Shown piece by piece: positions 5,998 to 14,393 of a stretch of 16,217 nucleotides of DNA. Source of the DNA: Candidatus Woesearchaeota archaeon (GTDB taxonomy: Archaea; Nanobdellota; Nanobdellia; Woesearchaeales; UBA525); contig JAAOYH010000031.1 of NCBI GenBank assembly GCA_018221245.1, positions 1 through 16,217 of the forward strand, given 5' to 3'. The position numbers and the translations under genes are program-made. The first letter of the stretch is position 1, and every line of letters begins with the position of its first letter. A model generated the notes under the pieces. It ran no database searches, had not been told where the DNA came from, and was given only the letters and a program-made list of their open reading frames with translations.

Positions 5998-6957
5998 TTA
6001 CTTTAAAATCTCCCTAACAACATCGTCTGGTGATTTGCCAGCTCTTTCAGCTTTGAAGCTCAAGATAATCCTGTGTCTCAGTACAGGGAACGCGACCTCT
6101 TCTATGTCCTTCGCTGATACGAACTTGCGCCCATCCATTAGAGCGCGTGCTTTGGCTGCCAAAACTAAACCAAGAGATGCCCTAGGAGACGCGCCGTATT
6201 CTATCAGGTCTGGAGTGTTGCGCGTTTTATGCACGATGTCCACTGCTCTTCTCTTGATATCGTTCGCGATAGGCACCTGGCGTGTCAGCTTCTGGAGCAG
6301 GAGGATACTCTCTCCAGATAAGAGCTGTTTCAAGCCCTTCTCGTCTAACACTTTGGTGTATTGATCAACTATCTGGACCTCCTGGTCTGCAGAAGGATAG
6401 TCGACCATAATCTTCAGCAAGAACCTGTCCGTCTGCGCCTCTGGCAGAGGATAAGTTCCTTCTTGATCTATTGGGTTCTGTGTCGCGAGCACGAAGAAGG
6501 GCTTGTCCAGTTCGAAGGTCTGATTACCGACAGTTACCTGCTTTTCCTGCATTGCCTCAAGCATTGCTGCCTGTGTCTTAGGCGTCGCGCGGTTAACCTC
6601 GTCAAATAGGATAACGTTCGCAAAGATAGGTCCACGCTGGAACTTGAAAATCTTCTTCCCATCTTTCTCTTCAATCACATATGTACCTGTGACGTCCGAA
6701 GGCATGAGGTCAGGAGTTCCTTGAATCCTGCTGAACTTGAGGTTCATCACCTCTGCCGCCGATTTGATCATTGTTGTCTTGCCCAGTCCTGGATATGACT
6801 CAAGCAATGCGTTGCTGTCTGTCAGGATTGCGATGAGAATCTGTTCGATTACATCTTCCTGGCCGATAATCTTCTTTGCGATTTCGGCTTTTACATTAGT
6901 GAACGTGGCCTTGAGCTTGTCAATGTTCTTGACCGCGTCTGCGCTTGGTGCTGTCAT
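5998..6957 (-). CDS. moxR: MoxR-family AAA+ ATPase
   Basis: 319 residues, the normal MoxR length. Walker A is at residues 54-62 (S-Y-P-G-L-G-K-T-T). Most MoxR proteins have glycine where this one has S54 (G-x-P-G-x-G-K-T), a mild divergence. Walker B is VILFDEVNRA, followed by the MoxR-typical AMQEKQVTVGN and sensor 1 ATQNPIDQEGTYPLPEAQTDRF, which includes the arginine expected at the subunit interface. The C-terminal helical lid has the family block YGASPRASLGL. MoxR ATPases form hexameric rings and act as chaperone-like remodellers with vWA-domain partners. A strong GGAGGAGG lies 7 nt before the ATG, in the 17-bp gap after the three-helix membrane protein gene. It sits between envelope vWA genes upstream and DUF58 downstream, a widespread arrangement. 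Confidence 0.95.
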   Translation of the reverse strand: MTAPSADAVKNIDKLKATFTNVKAEIAKKIIGQEDVIEQILIAILTDSNALLESYPGLGKTTMIKSAAEVMNLKFSRIQGTPDLMPSDVTGTYVIEEKDGKKIFKFQRGPIFANVILFDEVNRATPKTQAAMLEAMQEKQVTVGNQTFELDKPFFVLATQNPIDQEGTYPLPEAQTDRFLLKIMVDYPSADQEVQIVDQYTKVLDEKGLKQLLSGESILLLQKLTRQVPIANDIKRRAVDIVHKTRNTPDLIEYGASPRASLGLVLAAKARALMDGRKFVSAKDIEEVAFPVLRHRIILSFKAERAGKSPDDVVREILK

Positions 6958-6974
6958 GATTATTCCTCCTCCTT

Positions 6975-7766
6975 TTACTCCTGTGTACTTATCGCGAACC
7001 TGTAGGATCTTTCTAGATCTCGCTCGTCAATTCCTTCCTGTGAGAATCCGGAGCCTCCTGTGTTGAAGCCCGTATCATCTCCGCCAGTTAGGTCTCTTAA
7101 AGGGTCGTTGCTGGGACTCGCTGGGTCCACATCGTTGAAGTCAGGATTGCTAAGTGATGGATTGATGGTCGCCACGAGATCGTTCTCTCCTAGCTGAGCC
7201 ATTTGATAATCGCCAAATACATCATCTGGTCCTTCCGTGCCTGCGGTACCGTCCGCCTGACCCGTTATGTCTCTAAACCAACTACCGAACGTACCTAATG
7301 GTCCGGCGAAGGGGTTGTCAAACTTGGCGATATTGACACCCATGAAAGTTATACTAACGAGCACTACTGATAGAACGAAGATTATCGAGATTTTCGTCAT
7401 GAGCTTCTTGAAGTCCAGGAACGTTCCGGATGATACTCTGCGCATCTTCTGCATTACGTCATAGAAGAGAGCATGCGCCATAAGGGTCTCCTCATTCTGA
7501 TTATCTTTTGCAGTCCTCAGAATCTCCCTGAGCTCCGGGTTCTTATCTTCCACGTTCTTGATTGAAATCTTCCGTACTTCGCTTGCCATGAGTATCGTGA
7601 AGTAGATGAAAGATATGACTATAACATACCAGAGAGGCATGTTGAATATCAGTGCAACTAAGTCCAGCGCCAAGAAGAGTATGACTGTTGTCAGGAAGAC
7701 GTTCAGCAAGATTATCTTGACCAGTTCATACTGGACCTCATTGAACATGGATTGTATGGGTTTCAT
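6975..7766 (-). CDS. Three-helix membrane protein with disordered acidic tail, MoxR operon
   Basis: 263 residues from the ATG at 7766, which overlaps the previous stop as ATGA; a GTG six bases earlier (7772) is possible but less likely. Hydrophobic helices lie at about residues 17-40 (IILLNVFLTTVILFLALDLV), 44-60 (PLWYVIVISFIYFTILM) and 126-147 (ISIIFVLSVVLVSITFMGV). A charged helical segment with RKISIKNVEDKNPELREILR joins the second and third. From about 150 to the end the chain is rich in Gly, Asp, Asn, Ser and Pro with no predicted hydrophobic core (for example GTAGTEGPDDVFGDYQ). With an odd number of helices this tail and the N-terminus lie on opposite sides, and the basic helix 2 to helix 3 loop is probably inside, putting the tail outside. 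I do not recognise the family. Being locked between the coiled-coil gene and moxR, it is probably a structural part of the machine. Confidence 0.8.
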   Translation of the reverse strand: MKPIQSMFNEVQYELVKIILLNVFLTTVILFLALDLVALIFNMPLWYVIVISFIYFTILMASEVRKISIKNVEDKNPELREILRTAKDNQNEETLMAHALFYDVMQKMRRVSSGTFLDFKKLMTKISIIFVLSVVLVSITFMGVNIAKFDNPFAGPLGTFGSWFRDITGQADGTAGTEGPDDVFGDYQMAQLGENDLVATINPSLSNPDFNDVDPASPSNDPLRDLTGGDDTGFNTGGSGFSQEGIDERDLERSYRFAISTQE

Positions 7767-8239
7767 GTGCACGCGTCTAGCTCATCCTCCAAATCTGATA
7801 TGTCTGATCTCAGAGAAAGAATGTCCCCCTTGAGATCATCTATATTGTTGCTGAGTTCTCTATTGGTAGCGAGCTCAGTCTCGTAACGCTCCTGGAATTT
7901 CTGCTTCTGCAGCCTCTCGAACTCTTGTTGTGTTTTAGCCTGCAAGAGCTGCTGCTGCGTATCACCAAGCTCACCAACTTTCTGCTCGTAAAGCTCGTCG
8001 TATTTCCTGATGTCTTCGGCAGTCTCAGATACTCTTTCCTGGCTTTCCGAATATCTGTCTTGGTAGTTGGTCAGTGCGACTTGACATGCGGTCAATGTCT
8101 CTGATGTCGACTCGAATGATGTCGTCTTGTTTTCTAGTGTCTGCTGGAAGAATACTGTCGTACCCACCAGCGCGACGACAACTCCTATAATTATCAGGAG
8201 TAGTGCGAGGTTCACGTTTCGTCCTAGGTAGCTTGCCAT
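7763..8239 (-). CDS. Membrane-anchored coiled-coil protein, MoxR operon
   Basis: 158 residues. One N-terminal signal-anchor helix at about 10-31 (LALLLIIIGVVVALVGTTVFF) is preceded by a short basic end (YLGRNVN). From about residue 40 to 155 the chain is a long heptad-rich coiled coil full of Gln, Glu, Lys, Leu (for example QQQLLQAKTQQEFERLQKQ, NIDDLKGDILSLRSDISDL). C52 lies just after the helix and another cysteine is the second-last residue. The topology suggests a rod about 15 nm long reaching outside the membrane or dimerising there. The start is ATG 8239, 4 nt after the stop of the large vWA gene, and the end overlaps the following gene. Not a recognisable family; coiled-coil scaffolding between the vWA proteins and the three-helix protein is inferred from position. 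Confidence 0.8.
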   Translation of the reverse strand: MASYLGRNVNLALLLIIIGVVVALVGTTVFFQQTLENKTTSFESTSETLTACQVALTNYQDRYSESQERVSETAEDIRKYDELYEQKVGELGDTQQQLLQAKTQQEFERLQKQKFQERYETELATNRELSNNIDDLKGDILSLRSDISDLEDELDACT

Positions 8240-8243
8240 GTTT

Positions 8244-10799
8244 TCACTTCTGTATCTTTGTAAGTCTTCTAATAAAGATTTCGAGGAGGAACAGGATTAA
8301 GGCTATAACAATGAAAGGATTCCTTATCTCTGTCTTCTCAAGAGTCACACGGGTACTTATTGTCTTGATGTTCTCGATTATGTCATCTATCTTATCGTAT
8401 TCAAAAACTCTTCCGCCAGTCATCTCCACAGCGGTTCTAAGTCCTTTGCTCTCTCCAACACGCCAATGCTCGCTCGGCCCGTTGATGGCATAAGGGATAC
8501 CGCATACTGTAGCGAACCCTATTTTCTCAGGAGTAAACACGAACACATAGGTATCACCTTGGCCGCTTTCGAACTGTAACGGTGTGTCAGGACAGTCCCC
8601 GCTTATAGGGTCCTGACTCACGAACGTGGCTGTCGACTCACGTCCCACTATAGTGGAGGGTATAGTTACTCTGACAGACTGTTTCCTTGAGGGATTACCG
8701 ACAGTCCAGAGTATTGTGTTCCTAACTAAATCTGAATTCTCTCCCTGCAGGAGAGGTCCAAGCCCCGAGCCTGTAAACACAGTCAGGGCAGCGACGCGCC
8801 CGTTGAAGTAGTTCCAAGTGGTCACTGCGGGCAATCCCATATCTGTAGAGACGAGAATTCTGCTGCCATCTTTGGGGCTGACCTCATTGTACCCGTTGAG
8901 AACAGCATCTAGCTCCACATCCTTTGTTATGAAGTGTGTGAGGCTGAGCGGCACAAGGATGAAATCCTCGCCGAATCCTTTCTCGTTTGGATCACCATAC
9001 TTGATTATCAGGCTTGCAAGATTCGTGGCCCGGTCATATGTGCTGTCTCCTGCTATAGCTACATCCCTTAGGAACATCTCATCTACTTTCTTGCTGAACT
9101 CATCAACATCTGTGGAGCCCACACCTATGGTCTGTGTGTTTATCCCATATCTCTTGTACGCGTTCTCTACTACTGCGAGGGTGTTCACCTTGGCAGGCAC
9201 ATCAGAACCAGCACCAAGGCCTGCAGAGAACCTTCCGTTAGTGAGCAGGATTATTGTCTTGTCTCCTGATTTTCCTCTGAGCATCTCAACAGCAGTACGG
9301 AGAGCTACATCTGGTGCAGTCGTACCTCCGCCTATTATGGTAGGTATCTTCTCCTCCAGTTCCTTCTTGTGGTCATACAGTGGCTCAATGTCTGCTATCT
9401 TGACAACAGATGCCCTGAGTGCCTCTGTAGGGTTGGAGAAAGATTGTCCTTCAGTGGATATTCCGAAAGCTACGAGACCTACGTTATTCTTCAGGTTTAG
9501 ACTGTTTATCGCTGAGATAGCCTGTGCCTTTATCACGTCGATAGTAGGTGTCTTATCCACAACCGGAACGAGCTCTCCCTTGTCGTTTTTCACATACTTG
9601 ACTGCGCCCGTAGTGCCGCTTACTTGCAAGACAAAGACAAGGTTGTTCTCGCCTATGGAGCGTTTTGGCTTTCCTACCTTCACTGGCAAGATGGTCTCAA
9701 GATCTGTGTTCTGGTACCCTCCTCTGTCGTAGCTGTTGAATCCTCCGATAGTTACCAGGCCATTCCCTAGCCTACCGCCTTCTTCATCCCTAAGGAAATC
9801 TGCTATCCTTCCCGTATCCCTGATAGACGCAGCTTTCATATCGTTGATTATGATTGAATAGTAATCGCTGAGATCACCCGGTAGGTTGCTACCTATGGTC
9901 GTATCGAATATCTCACTTATAGCGTCCTCCAGAGCACCTCTCTTTTCGGAGAGGATGAATATCTTAGGCTTATCTAGGACTTGGATGACTCTGTAATGGG
10001 CATTGTTATCTTCATTAGAGTCCTTGCCAGATATTCTCGCCTCTATCTTGTGATATCCTGTTGCTAACAGAGGGGACAGCTCAACCACGCCTTGGGTTAA
10101 CTCAGTATGTACAACTCTGCCATCTATGAGAATCTCCAGTGGCACAGGAGACTCCTGTGTATTCGTGACCTCAACCAGTATCTCTGCGGGGAACCCGAGA
10201 GGCACATTAGCAGGCGCGTCTATGAAGACCGCAGCGTCTTGCTCTAGAGGATCTAGGTTTATCGCGTTCAGAGTTCTGTTTTGGCTGCGAATCACCATTG
10301 CCACATCCATTAGAGCCACTCCTGAATTGGCGTTCCCGTCAGTTATTAGGAGGATGTGCTCTTCATGACCTAACGTAGCGTCTCCTATTGGACTGTTCTC
10401 CTCTGAACCGAACTCTCTTACTGTAGTGGGTAACCTGTCTTTCAGCTCACCTACAAGGAAGTCTATGAAACTCATGTCGTAGAGACCCATGCTACCACTC
10501 CTGTCTATGAGGACAAGAGCTCTGGGGTTCCCATCGGATTCCTGAGAGAGTATGGTAAATGGTGTGGCCAACGCAATAATGATTGCTATCACTGCCAGTG
10601 ACCTTAGGATAAAGACAGACATCCTTACTCTCCTGAGGCGGCGACGCCCATTGTCGTCGAACCCGTATGTCACGAAATTTTTTCTTATCAGGAAGAATAA
10701 TCCTATCACTAGGAAGGGTATTAGCCAAAGCCATTCTGGGTGTCTGAAAAAGCCCGATAGCTTATCTGTCTGGGCAGATAGGAAGTCCATGAACTGCAT
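8244..10799 (-). CDS. Large membrane vWA protein with GATase-like domain and second, degenerate vWA
   Basis: 851 residues. Domain order: two N-terminal helices (about 25-37, 62-80, Bat-type aerotolerance region); a compact vWA domain with a complete start of the metal site, D99-R-S101-G-S103-M, and the later ITDG aspartate (D154); a CARDB-like beta-sandwich (about 195-275); a GATase1-like domain from about 278 (KPKIFILSEKRGALEDAI) interrupted by a second vWA domain from about 386, then resumed near GRVAALTVFTGSGLGPLL; a beta-rich C-terminal part; and a last helix (IVIALILFLLEIFIRR). This layout is known from large bacterial vWA/GATase proteins near MoxR. In the second vWA the metal site reads QVSGTTG instead of DxSGSM, and the later strand ends LLTNG instead of LLTDG, so two metal ligands are lost. 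It begins one base inside the previous stop (TGATG) and ends 4 nt before the coiled-coil gene. Confidence 0.9.
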   Translation of the reverse strand: MQFMDFLSAQTDKLSGFFRHPEWLWLIPFLVIGLFFLIRKNFVTYGFDDNGRRRLRRVRMSVFILRSLAVIAIIIALATPFTILSQESDGNPRALVLIDRSGSMGLYDMSFIDFLVGELKDRLPTTVREFGSEENSPIGDATLGHEEHILLITDGNANSGVALMDVAMVIRSQNRTLNAINLDPLEQDAAVFIDAPANVPLGFPAEILVEVTNTQESPVPLEILIDGRVVHTELTQGVVELSPLLATGYHKIEARISGKDSNEDNNAHYRVIQVLDKPKIFILSEKRGALEDAISEIFDTTIGSNLPGDLSDYYSIIINDMKAASIRDTGRIADFLRDEEGGRLGNGLVTIGGFNSYDRGGYQNTDLETILPVKVGKPKRSIGENNLVFVLQVSGTTGAVKYVKNDKGELVPVVDKTPTIDVIKAQAISAINSLNLKNNVGLVAFGISTEGQSFSNPTEALRASVVKIADIEPLYDHKKELEEKIPTIIGGGTTAPDVALRTAVEMLRGKSGDKTIILLTNGRFSAGLGAGSDVPAKVNTLAVVENAYKRYGINTQTIGVGSTDVDEFSKKVDEMFLRDVAIAGDSTYDRATNLASLIIKYGDPNEKGFGEDFILVPLSLTHFITKDVELDAVLNGYNEVSPKDGSRILVSTDMGLPAVTTWNYFNGRVAALTVFTGSGLGPLLQGENSDLVRNTILWTVGNPSRKQSVRVTIPSTIVGRESTATFVSQDPISGDCPDTPLQFESGQGDTYVFVFTPEKIGFATVCGIPYAINGPSEHWRVGESKGLRTAVEMTGGRVFEYDKIDDIIENIKTISTRVTLEKTEIRNPFIVIALILFLLEIFIRRLTKIQK

Positions 10800-12760
10800 C
10801 AGATATCACCTCTATACTTGACATATAGCAGTTCCACAAGCATAACTATGAGTCCCAGAATGATAAGCCAGTTTGTCAAATCTTTGGGAACCTTTGTTTT
10901 TTCATCACCATCTCCCGATGATGATATGTCGTCGATATCTATCTCTACAGGTGAGGCTATGGCGCTCTCCGATCTTACACCCACTATCTCTGTAGAGGTC
11001 TTTAGACTGGTTGAGAGTCCATACAGGTTGGCCACAAGAGTCCGGTCAGGAAGCTGGTACACTCCTGCTTTGCTCATTAGTACGGGCCCAGGCAACTTAC
11101 CCATAGGAGTCTTCACGTTCTGTCCTCTCACAGGTATGACTGCTCCTGTAGGAAGATTTAGGGTCATTGGATCCACTAGACTGAAATCGACTATGCGCCC
11201 CCAGATTATCGCATAACTTTGAGGATCGAGGTCATATGTCTGCTTGTCGCGTATCCCATAGTATATCACCGCACCTTTTCCTATCCTCTTAGCAGCTATC
11301 ACAGGTTCTGGCCCATCGTTGGTGGAGACGCTCGCATACACTATCGCGTCGTTCTTGGCTTTCACTCTCAACAGCTGATCTCCGTCTGCCTGACCTATGT
11401 CTGAGAGGCCTCGCATGAGTGATAGGCTTCCGTTGACTATGAGTTCTTGTCTTCCAGCAAGGGGTTGCGCCTGGGACTTGTACTCTACAGGGAGGATGTT
11501 TTTGAAGTCGAGGTTAAATAGGTCCGGTTGTGCATAGATTATCGCTACAGCGCCTTCTGAAACCTTCTGCTCTATGCCCTTTATCACTCCTGGAAGCACG
11601 AACTGTGTGTTGACATCCTTCAGGATGTACAGGTTATGGTTAAGGTCTGGCACCTTTGGAGGCTCCGCGTATTGTATGACCACTTCAGTGAACTCGTCAC
11701 CTGCAGCCTTTAGAGCGGGGATGAGCCTGCTCCTATGGACTTTGTCATCATTACTTATCATGAGAGCGCTCACGGATTCCTGCGTAGGAATGCTAACATA
11801 GTAGAAGTTATCAATCATAAAGTCATCTTTAGGTGAAAGCTCGAACTCTGACATCCCATGAACCAAGGGCACGTTCACGGAGAGCAGACTGCCTGGTTGT
11901 CCTCTTTTCTCCAAGATATTCTGCTGCAGGTCTATCCTCTTTCCGTTCACCTCGAGCTTTATCTCCTCCAGCCGATCGTTGAAGTTCTGTATCTTCAGCT
12001 CTATTGTAGCATCGTTAGTGTTGAGCTGAGCATCTATTATGCCTACATTCTCCCCACCTGCCTCGACCGTCTTAATCTCTACGAGAGCGCCTTTGCTCCT
12101 CAAAATCTTGAGCTTCGCCTCTATCAGCTGAGGCGTCTCTATCAAAGATAGTACCATATCAGATATCACTGTGACCTTGGTCTCCGTCCCAGTATACTGC
12201 TCCGCCAACGTCAGGGCTGTAGGAAGGTCACCTTGCATGTCTGAGGGCTCCAGGTCCTGTATCAGGTTCTTCGCGTCACCTGTAGACAGACGGTCTTGCC
12301 CTCCCTCCTCTAGCACTATAGGTCCCTTTCTAGCCAGTATTATCACGTTCTCTCCTGCCAGGCTATCTATCGCGAGGTCCTGTATCTCATCCCACCTGTC
12401 TTCGGCATTAGTCGATGCGCTCACATCTATGACAATGATGCTCTGCTGGACGAGAGATTCCTGGCTCACCTCGAAGAACGGCTTGGCTATCGCCATGGCC
12501 AGCAGGAGAATGGCCAACAGCTGAAGCAAGAAAAGTATGTCGTTGAAGATACTCCTGAAGAACCTGTGAACTGTGCTCTTGCCTACATCCTTGAGAATGA
12601 ACATAAGACTGGGGATGGTCACATTGGTGGGACGTGGCTTGATGAGGTATAGGATTATCAGAGGGATTACGAACGCCAGAACTAGAGGTATCTTGTCGGG
12701 TGATAGGAAGAAATTACTAAACATACCTGAAGGGCCAAAAAGGCCAGGAAGCATCACCAT
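10799..12760 (-). CDS. BatA-like membrane vWA protein, first gene of MoxR operon
   Basis: 653 residues. The N-terminus is the classic BatA/aerotolerance arrangement: helix at about 24-41 ending in a basic PRPTNVTIPSLMFI segment, then a second helix at about 73-93 (DILFLLQLLAILLLAMAIA). A vWA domain follows with D112-V-S114-A-S116-T; the usual methionine after the last serine is threonine, but the metal ligands are present, and a later ISDM gives D201. Residues about 215-570 are beta-rich extracellular domains, including a GATase1-like part (LMISNDDKVHRSRLIPALKA, ... GAVAIIYAQPDL). A C-terminal helix (LIILGLIVMLVELLYVKY) closes the protein. The start is the ATG at 12760, with GGTGGT upstream and a TATA box about 50 bp away. 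The downstream vWA gene overlaps by one base. It is the likely partner of MoxR and DUF58 at the membrane. Confidence 0.9.
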   Translation of the reverse strand: MVMLPGLFGPSGMFSNFFLSPDKIPLVLAFVIPLIILYLIKPRPTNVTIPSLMFILKDVGKSTVHRFFRSIFNDILFLLQLLAILLLAMAIAKPFFEVSQESLVQQSIIVIDVSASTNAEDRWDEIQDLAIDSLAGENVIILARKGPIVLEEGGQDRLSTGDAKNLIQDLEPSDMQGDLPTALTLAEQYTGTETKVTVISDMVLSLIETPQLIEAKLKILRSKGALVEIKTVEAGGENVGIIDAQLNTNDATIELKIQNFNDRLEEIKLEVNGKRIDLQQNILEKRGQPGSLLSVNVPLVHGMSEFELSPKDDFMIDNFYYVSIPTQESVSALMISNDDKVHRSRLIPALKAAGDEFTEVVIQYAEPPKVPDLNHNLYILKDVNTQFVLPGVIKGIEQKVSEGAVAIIYAQPDLFNLDFKNILPVEYKSQAQPLAGRQELIVNGSLSLMRGLSDIGQADGDQLLRVKAKNDAIVYASVSTNDGPEPVIAAKRIGKGAVIYYGIRDKQTYDLDPQSYAIIWGRIVDFSLVDPMTLNLPTGAVIPVRGQNVKTPMGKLPGPVLMSKAGVYQLPDRTLVANLYGLSTSLKTSTEIVGVRSESAIASPVEIDIDDISSSGDGDEKTKVPKDLTNWLIILGLIVMLVELLYVKYRGDI

Positions 12761-12810
12761 TACCTTACCACCGAGAGAGTCGTCTCTACGTGCATGACGC
12801 CCCGTCGGGA

Positions 12811-12818
12811 TTTATAAA
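12811..12818 (-). promoter_or_regulatory. TATA box of the six-gene MoxR operon
   Basis: TTTATAAA in the 75-bp gap between the ROK gene stop (12836) and the BatA-like start (12760). Transcription would start near 12788, giving a leader of about 28 nt. No equally good promoter was seen between 12760 and 5142, so the six genes are probably one transcript. Confidence 0.6.
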
Positions 12819-12835
12819 TATTGTGGAGGGTTCAA

Positions 12836-13687
12836 CTAACCCCTTACTGAGAGAACTGCACCACGTATGCCTGAATCCACAGGATTCTCAGAAAGCTCGA
12901 TTCGTGGCCTTGACTCCTTAGGAATGACTTTGAGATAGCCATCCGTAAATTTTCTTATGTGCGCTATTAGCTTCTCATTGGCTATTCCTCCCCCAAACAC
13001 AATCATATCAGGGTCAAAAATATTCACCAAGTTGGCCACGTGCATTGCCAGGAATTGCGCGACCTCTTTCTGAGTCTTCTTCGCTGCGGGCGATCCTAAC
13101 TTCCAGACGTCCGAAGCACGTTCAGCCTTACCACCGTTCTTCTTGTGTAACCAATGGATGTACTCTCCGCCGAAATCACCCCAAAAGAATGGGAGCTTGC
13201 CTATCAGAACATCTTTGGGATTGGCGAATACCCTGCTTATTTCTCCCGCATACCCATGGCTCCCTGTGTAGAGCGACCCATCGAGAACCAGTCCTGTTCC
13301 GAGACTCGTGCCTATAGTTATGCCTATCACTGTGGGGTTGCCTTGGCCTTTACCGAAGTGTTGCTCACCTAGAACGAAGCATCTGGCATCATTCTGTAGC
13401 ACGACAGGAACATTGAAATTCAGCTCCTTGTTAAGATCCACACCGCTAAGGTCTTGCAGGTTAGGGAGATCGATAATCTTTGTGCCCTTGAAAGTTCCAG
13501 GCACACCTATCCCCACACCGTGAATCTCTTGCCCTGCAGAGACCATACGAATCATCTTTCTTAGGTGGGCAAGAATTTGCTCTTTGCCTTTTTTAGTGGG
13601 AACCTCTAGTTTTCTGAGAATTTTCCCATCCCTGCTGACAAGTCCTGCCGCAATCTTGGTCCCACCGATATCCACGCCTACATACAT
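12836..13687 (-). CDS. ROK-family sugar kinase lacking the zinc motif
   Basis: 283 residues. The N-terminal phosphate loop is VGVDIGGTKIAAGLV (D6, G8-G9-T10-K11). The sugar-site aspartate is D100 in VLQNDARCFVLGE, and the second phosphate loop GITIGTSLGTGLVLDG follows. The conserved histidine/glutamate pair appears as GSHGYAGEISR (H144, E149). ROK kinases then usually carry C-x-C-G-x-x-G-C, which with the histidine holds zinc; here the region reads PFFWGDFGGEYIHW with no cysteine, so the zinc site is absent. The family phosphorylates glucose, N-acetylglucosamine, mannose or similar; the exact sugar cannot be read. There is no DNA-binding domain, so it is an enzyme and not a ROK repressor. TATA spacing implies a leaderless mRNA. 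It stands alone between two operons, so it need not share a pathway with them. Confidence 0.88.
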   Translation of the reverse strand: MYVGVDIGGTKIAAGLVSRDGKILRKLEVPTKKGKEQILAHLRKMIRMVSAGQEIHGVGIGVPGTFKGTKIIDLPNLQDLSGVDLNKELNFNVPVVLQNDARCFVLGEQHFGKGQGNPTVIGITIGTSLGTGLVLDGSLYTGSHGYAGEISRVFANPKDVLIGKLPFFWGDFGGEYIHWLHKKNGGKAERASDVWKLGSPAAKKTQKEVAQFLAMHVANLVNIFDPDMIVFGGGIANEKLIAHIRKFTDGYLKVIPKESRPRIELSENPVDSGIRGAVLSVRG

Positions 13688-13710
13688 ACTTGATTCTCGG
13701 AGAATAGGCC

Positions 13711-13718
13711 TTATAAAT
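13711..13718 (-). promoter_or_regulatory. TATA box of the ROK kinase gene; leaderless start
   Basis: Minus-strand ATTTATAA, 24-31 bp before the ATG at 13687, with no ribosome-binding site between. Transcription should begin at or next to the start codon. Confidence 0.6.
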
Positions 13719-13748
13719 CATTCTCTCCCCCCTATAGTGATGAGGAAT

Positions 13749-14393
13749 TCATTCTGTAAGCTCTGCCTCGACTTCTGCACCGAATGCTTCGGGTGAGAGC
13801 GCTCCCGTCACTTTACGACCATTGAAGAAGAAAGTGGGGGTGCCTGTGACTGAAGCGTCAATACCTGCCTGCATCTCTTCCAGGACTCGCGATTTAAGTT
13901 CCTCTCCTATGAAGCATTTCTCGAACCGCTCTGTATCAAGCTCCAGTATGCTTGCATAGTTCTGCAGATCTCCTATCTCAAGAGCGTCTATGTTCTCGTA
14001 GAGAATGTCATGGTACTCCCAGAAAGAGTCTTGCTCTGCCGCACACGCTGCCGCAAGAGCTGCCCGATAAGCTTTCAGGTGTATTCTAGTAAGGGGGTAC
14101 TGTTTGTAGATGAACAGCACTTGCCCCGTGTCTATGTATTTCTCTCTTATGATTGGAAAGGACTGGAGCGCGAATGCACCGCAGTAGGGGCACTCAAAAT
14201 CGGAGAACTGAACTACAACAACAGGAGCTTCTATGTCGCCCAGGCGGGGACTGTTGCCCAGAGGTATCCTATATCTTACATCATCCTCTTCTTCAGGTGC
14301 AGAACGCGAAGACATTATCCAGAAGACTAAGGCCCCTATTATCAGCACAAAAATGAGCAATACAATTATATTCTCCTTCAGTTCTTCTTTCAT
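13749..14393 (-). CDS. Membrane-anchored DsbA-like thiol oxidoreductase
   Basis: 214 residues. A signal-anchor helix at about 9-28 (IIVLLIFVLIIGALVFWIM) is followed by an acidic linker (EEEDD) and the thioredoxin-fold domain. The active site is C68-P-Y-C71 after VVVVQFSDFE, then an inserted helical part characteristic of DsbA-like proteins (YPLTRIHLKAYRAALAAACA), and the cis-proline loop GTPTFFFNGR. The catalytic domain faces outside, where it would make or exchange disulfides in exported proteins. Additional cysteines are C136-like positions (AAACAAE) and one in EKCFIG, so other redox states are possible. The ATG overlaps the previous stop as ATGA, and it is the last gene of a four-gene redox operon. 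CPYC is more typical of DsbA/DsbG-like or glutaredoxin-type sites than the CPHC of DsbA. Confidence 0.9.
   Translation of the reverse strand: MKEELKENIIVLLIFVLIIGALVFWIMSSRSAPEEEDDVRYRIPLGNSPRLGDIEAPVVVVQFSDFECPYCGAFALQSFPIIREKYIDTGQVLFIYKQYPLTRIHLKAYRAALAAACAAEQDSFWEYHDILYENIDALEIGDLQNYASILELDTERFEKCFIGEELKSRVLEEMQAGIDASVTGTPTFFFNGRKVTGALSPEAFGAEVEAELTE

Noticed and set aside
8818..9732. A 304-codon plus-strand frame opposite the large vWA gene
   Set aside because: Low-complexity Ser/Leu-rich product with no motif or ribosome-binding site; the minus strand encodes clear vWA and GATase-like domains over the whole stretch.
12791..12806. Short inverted repeat GACG-CCC-CGTC downstream of the ROK gene as a terminator
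   Set aside because: Only a 4-bp stem and no T-run follows on either strand.
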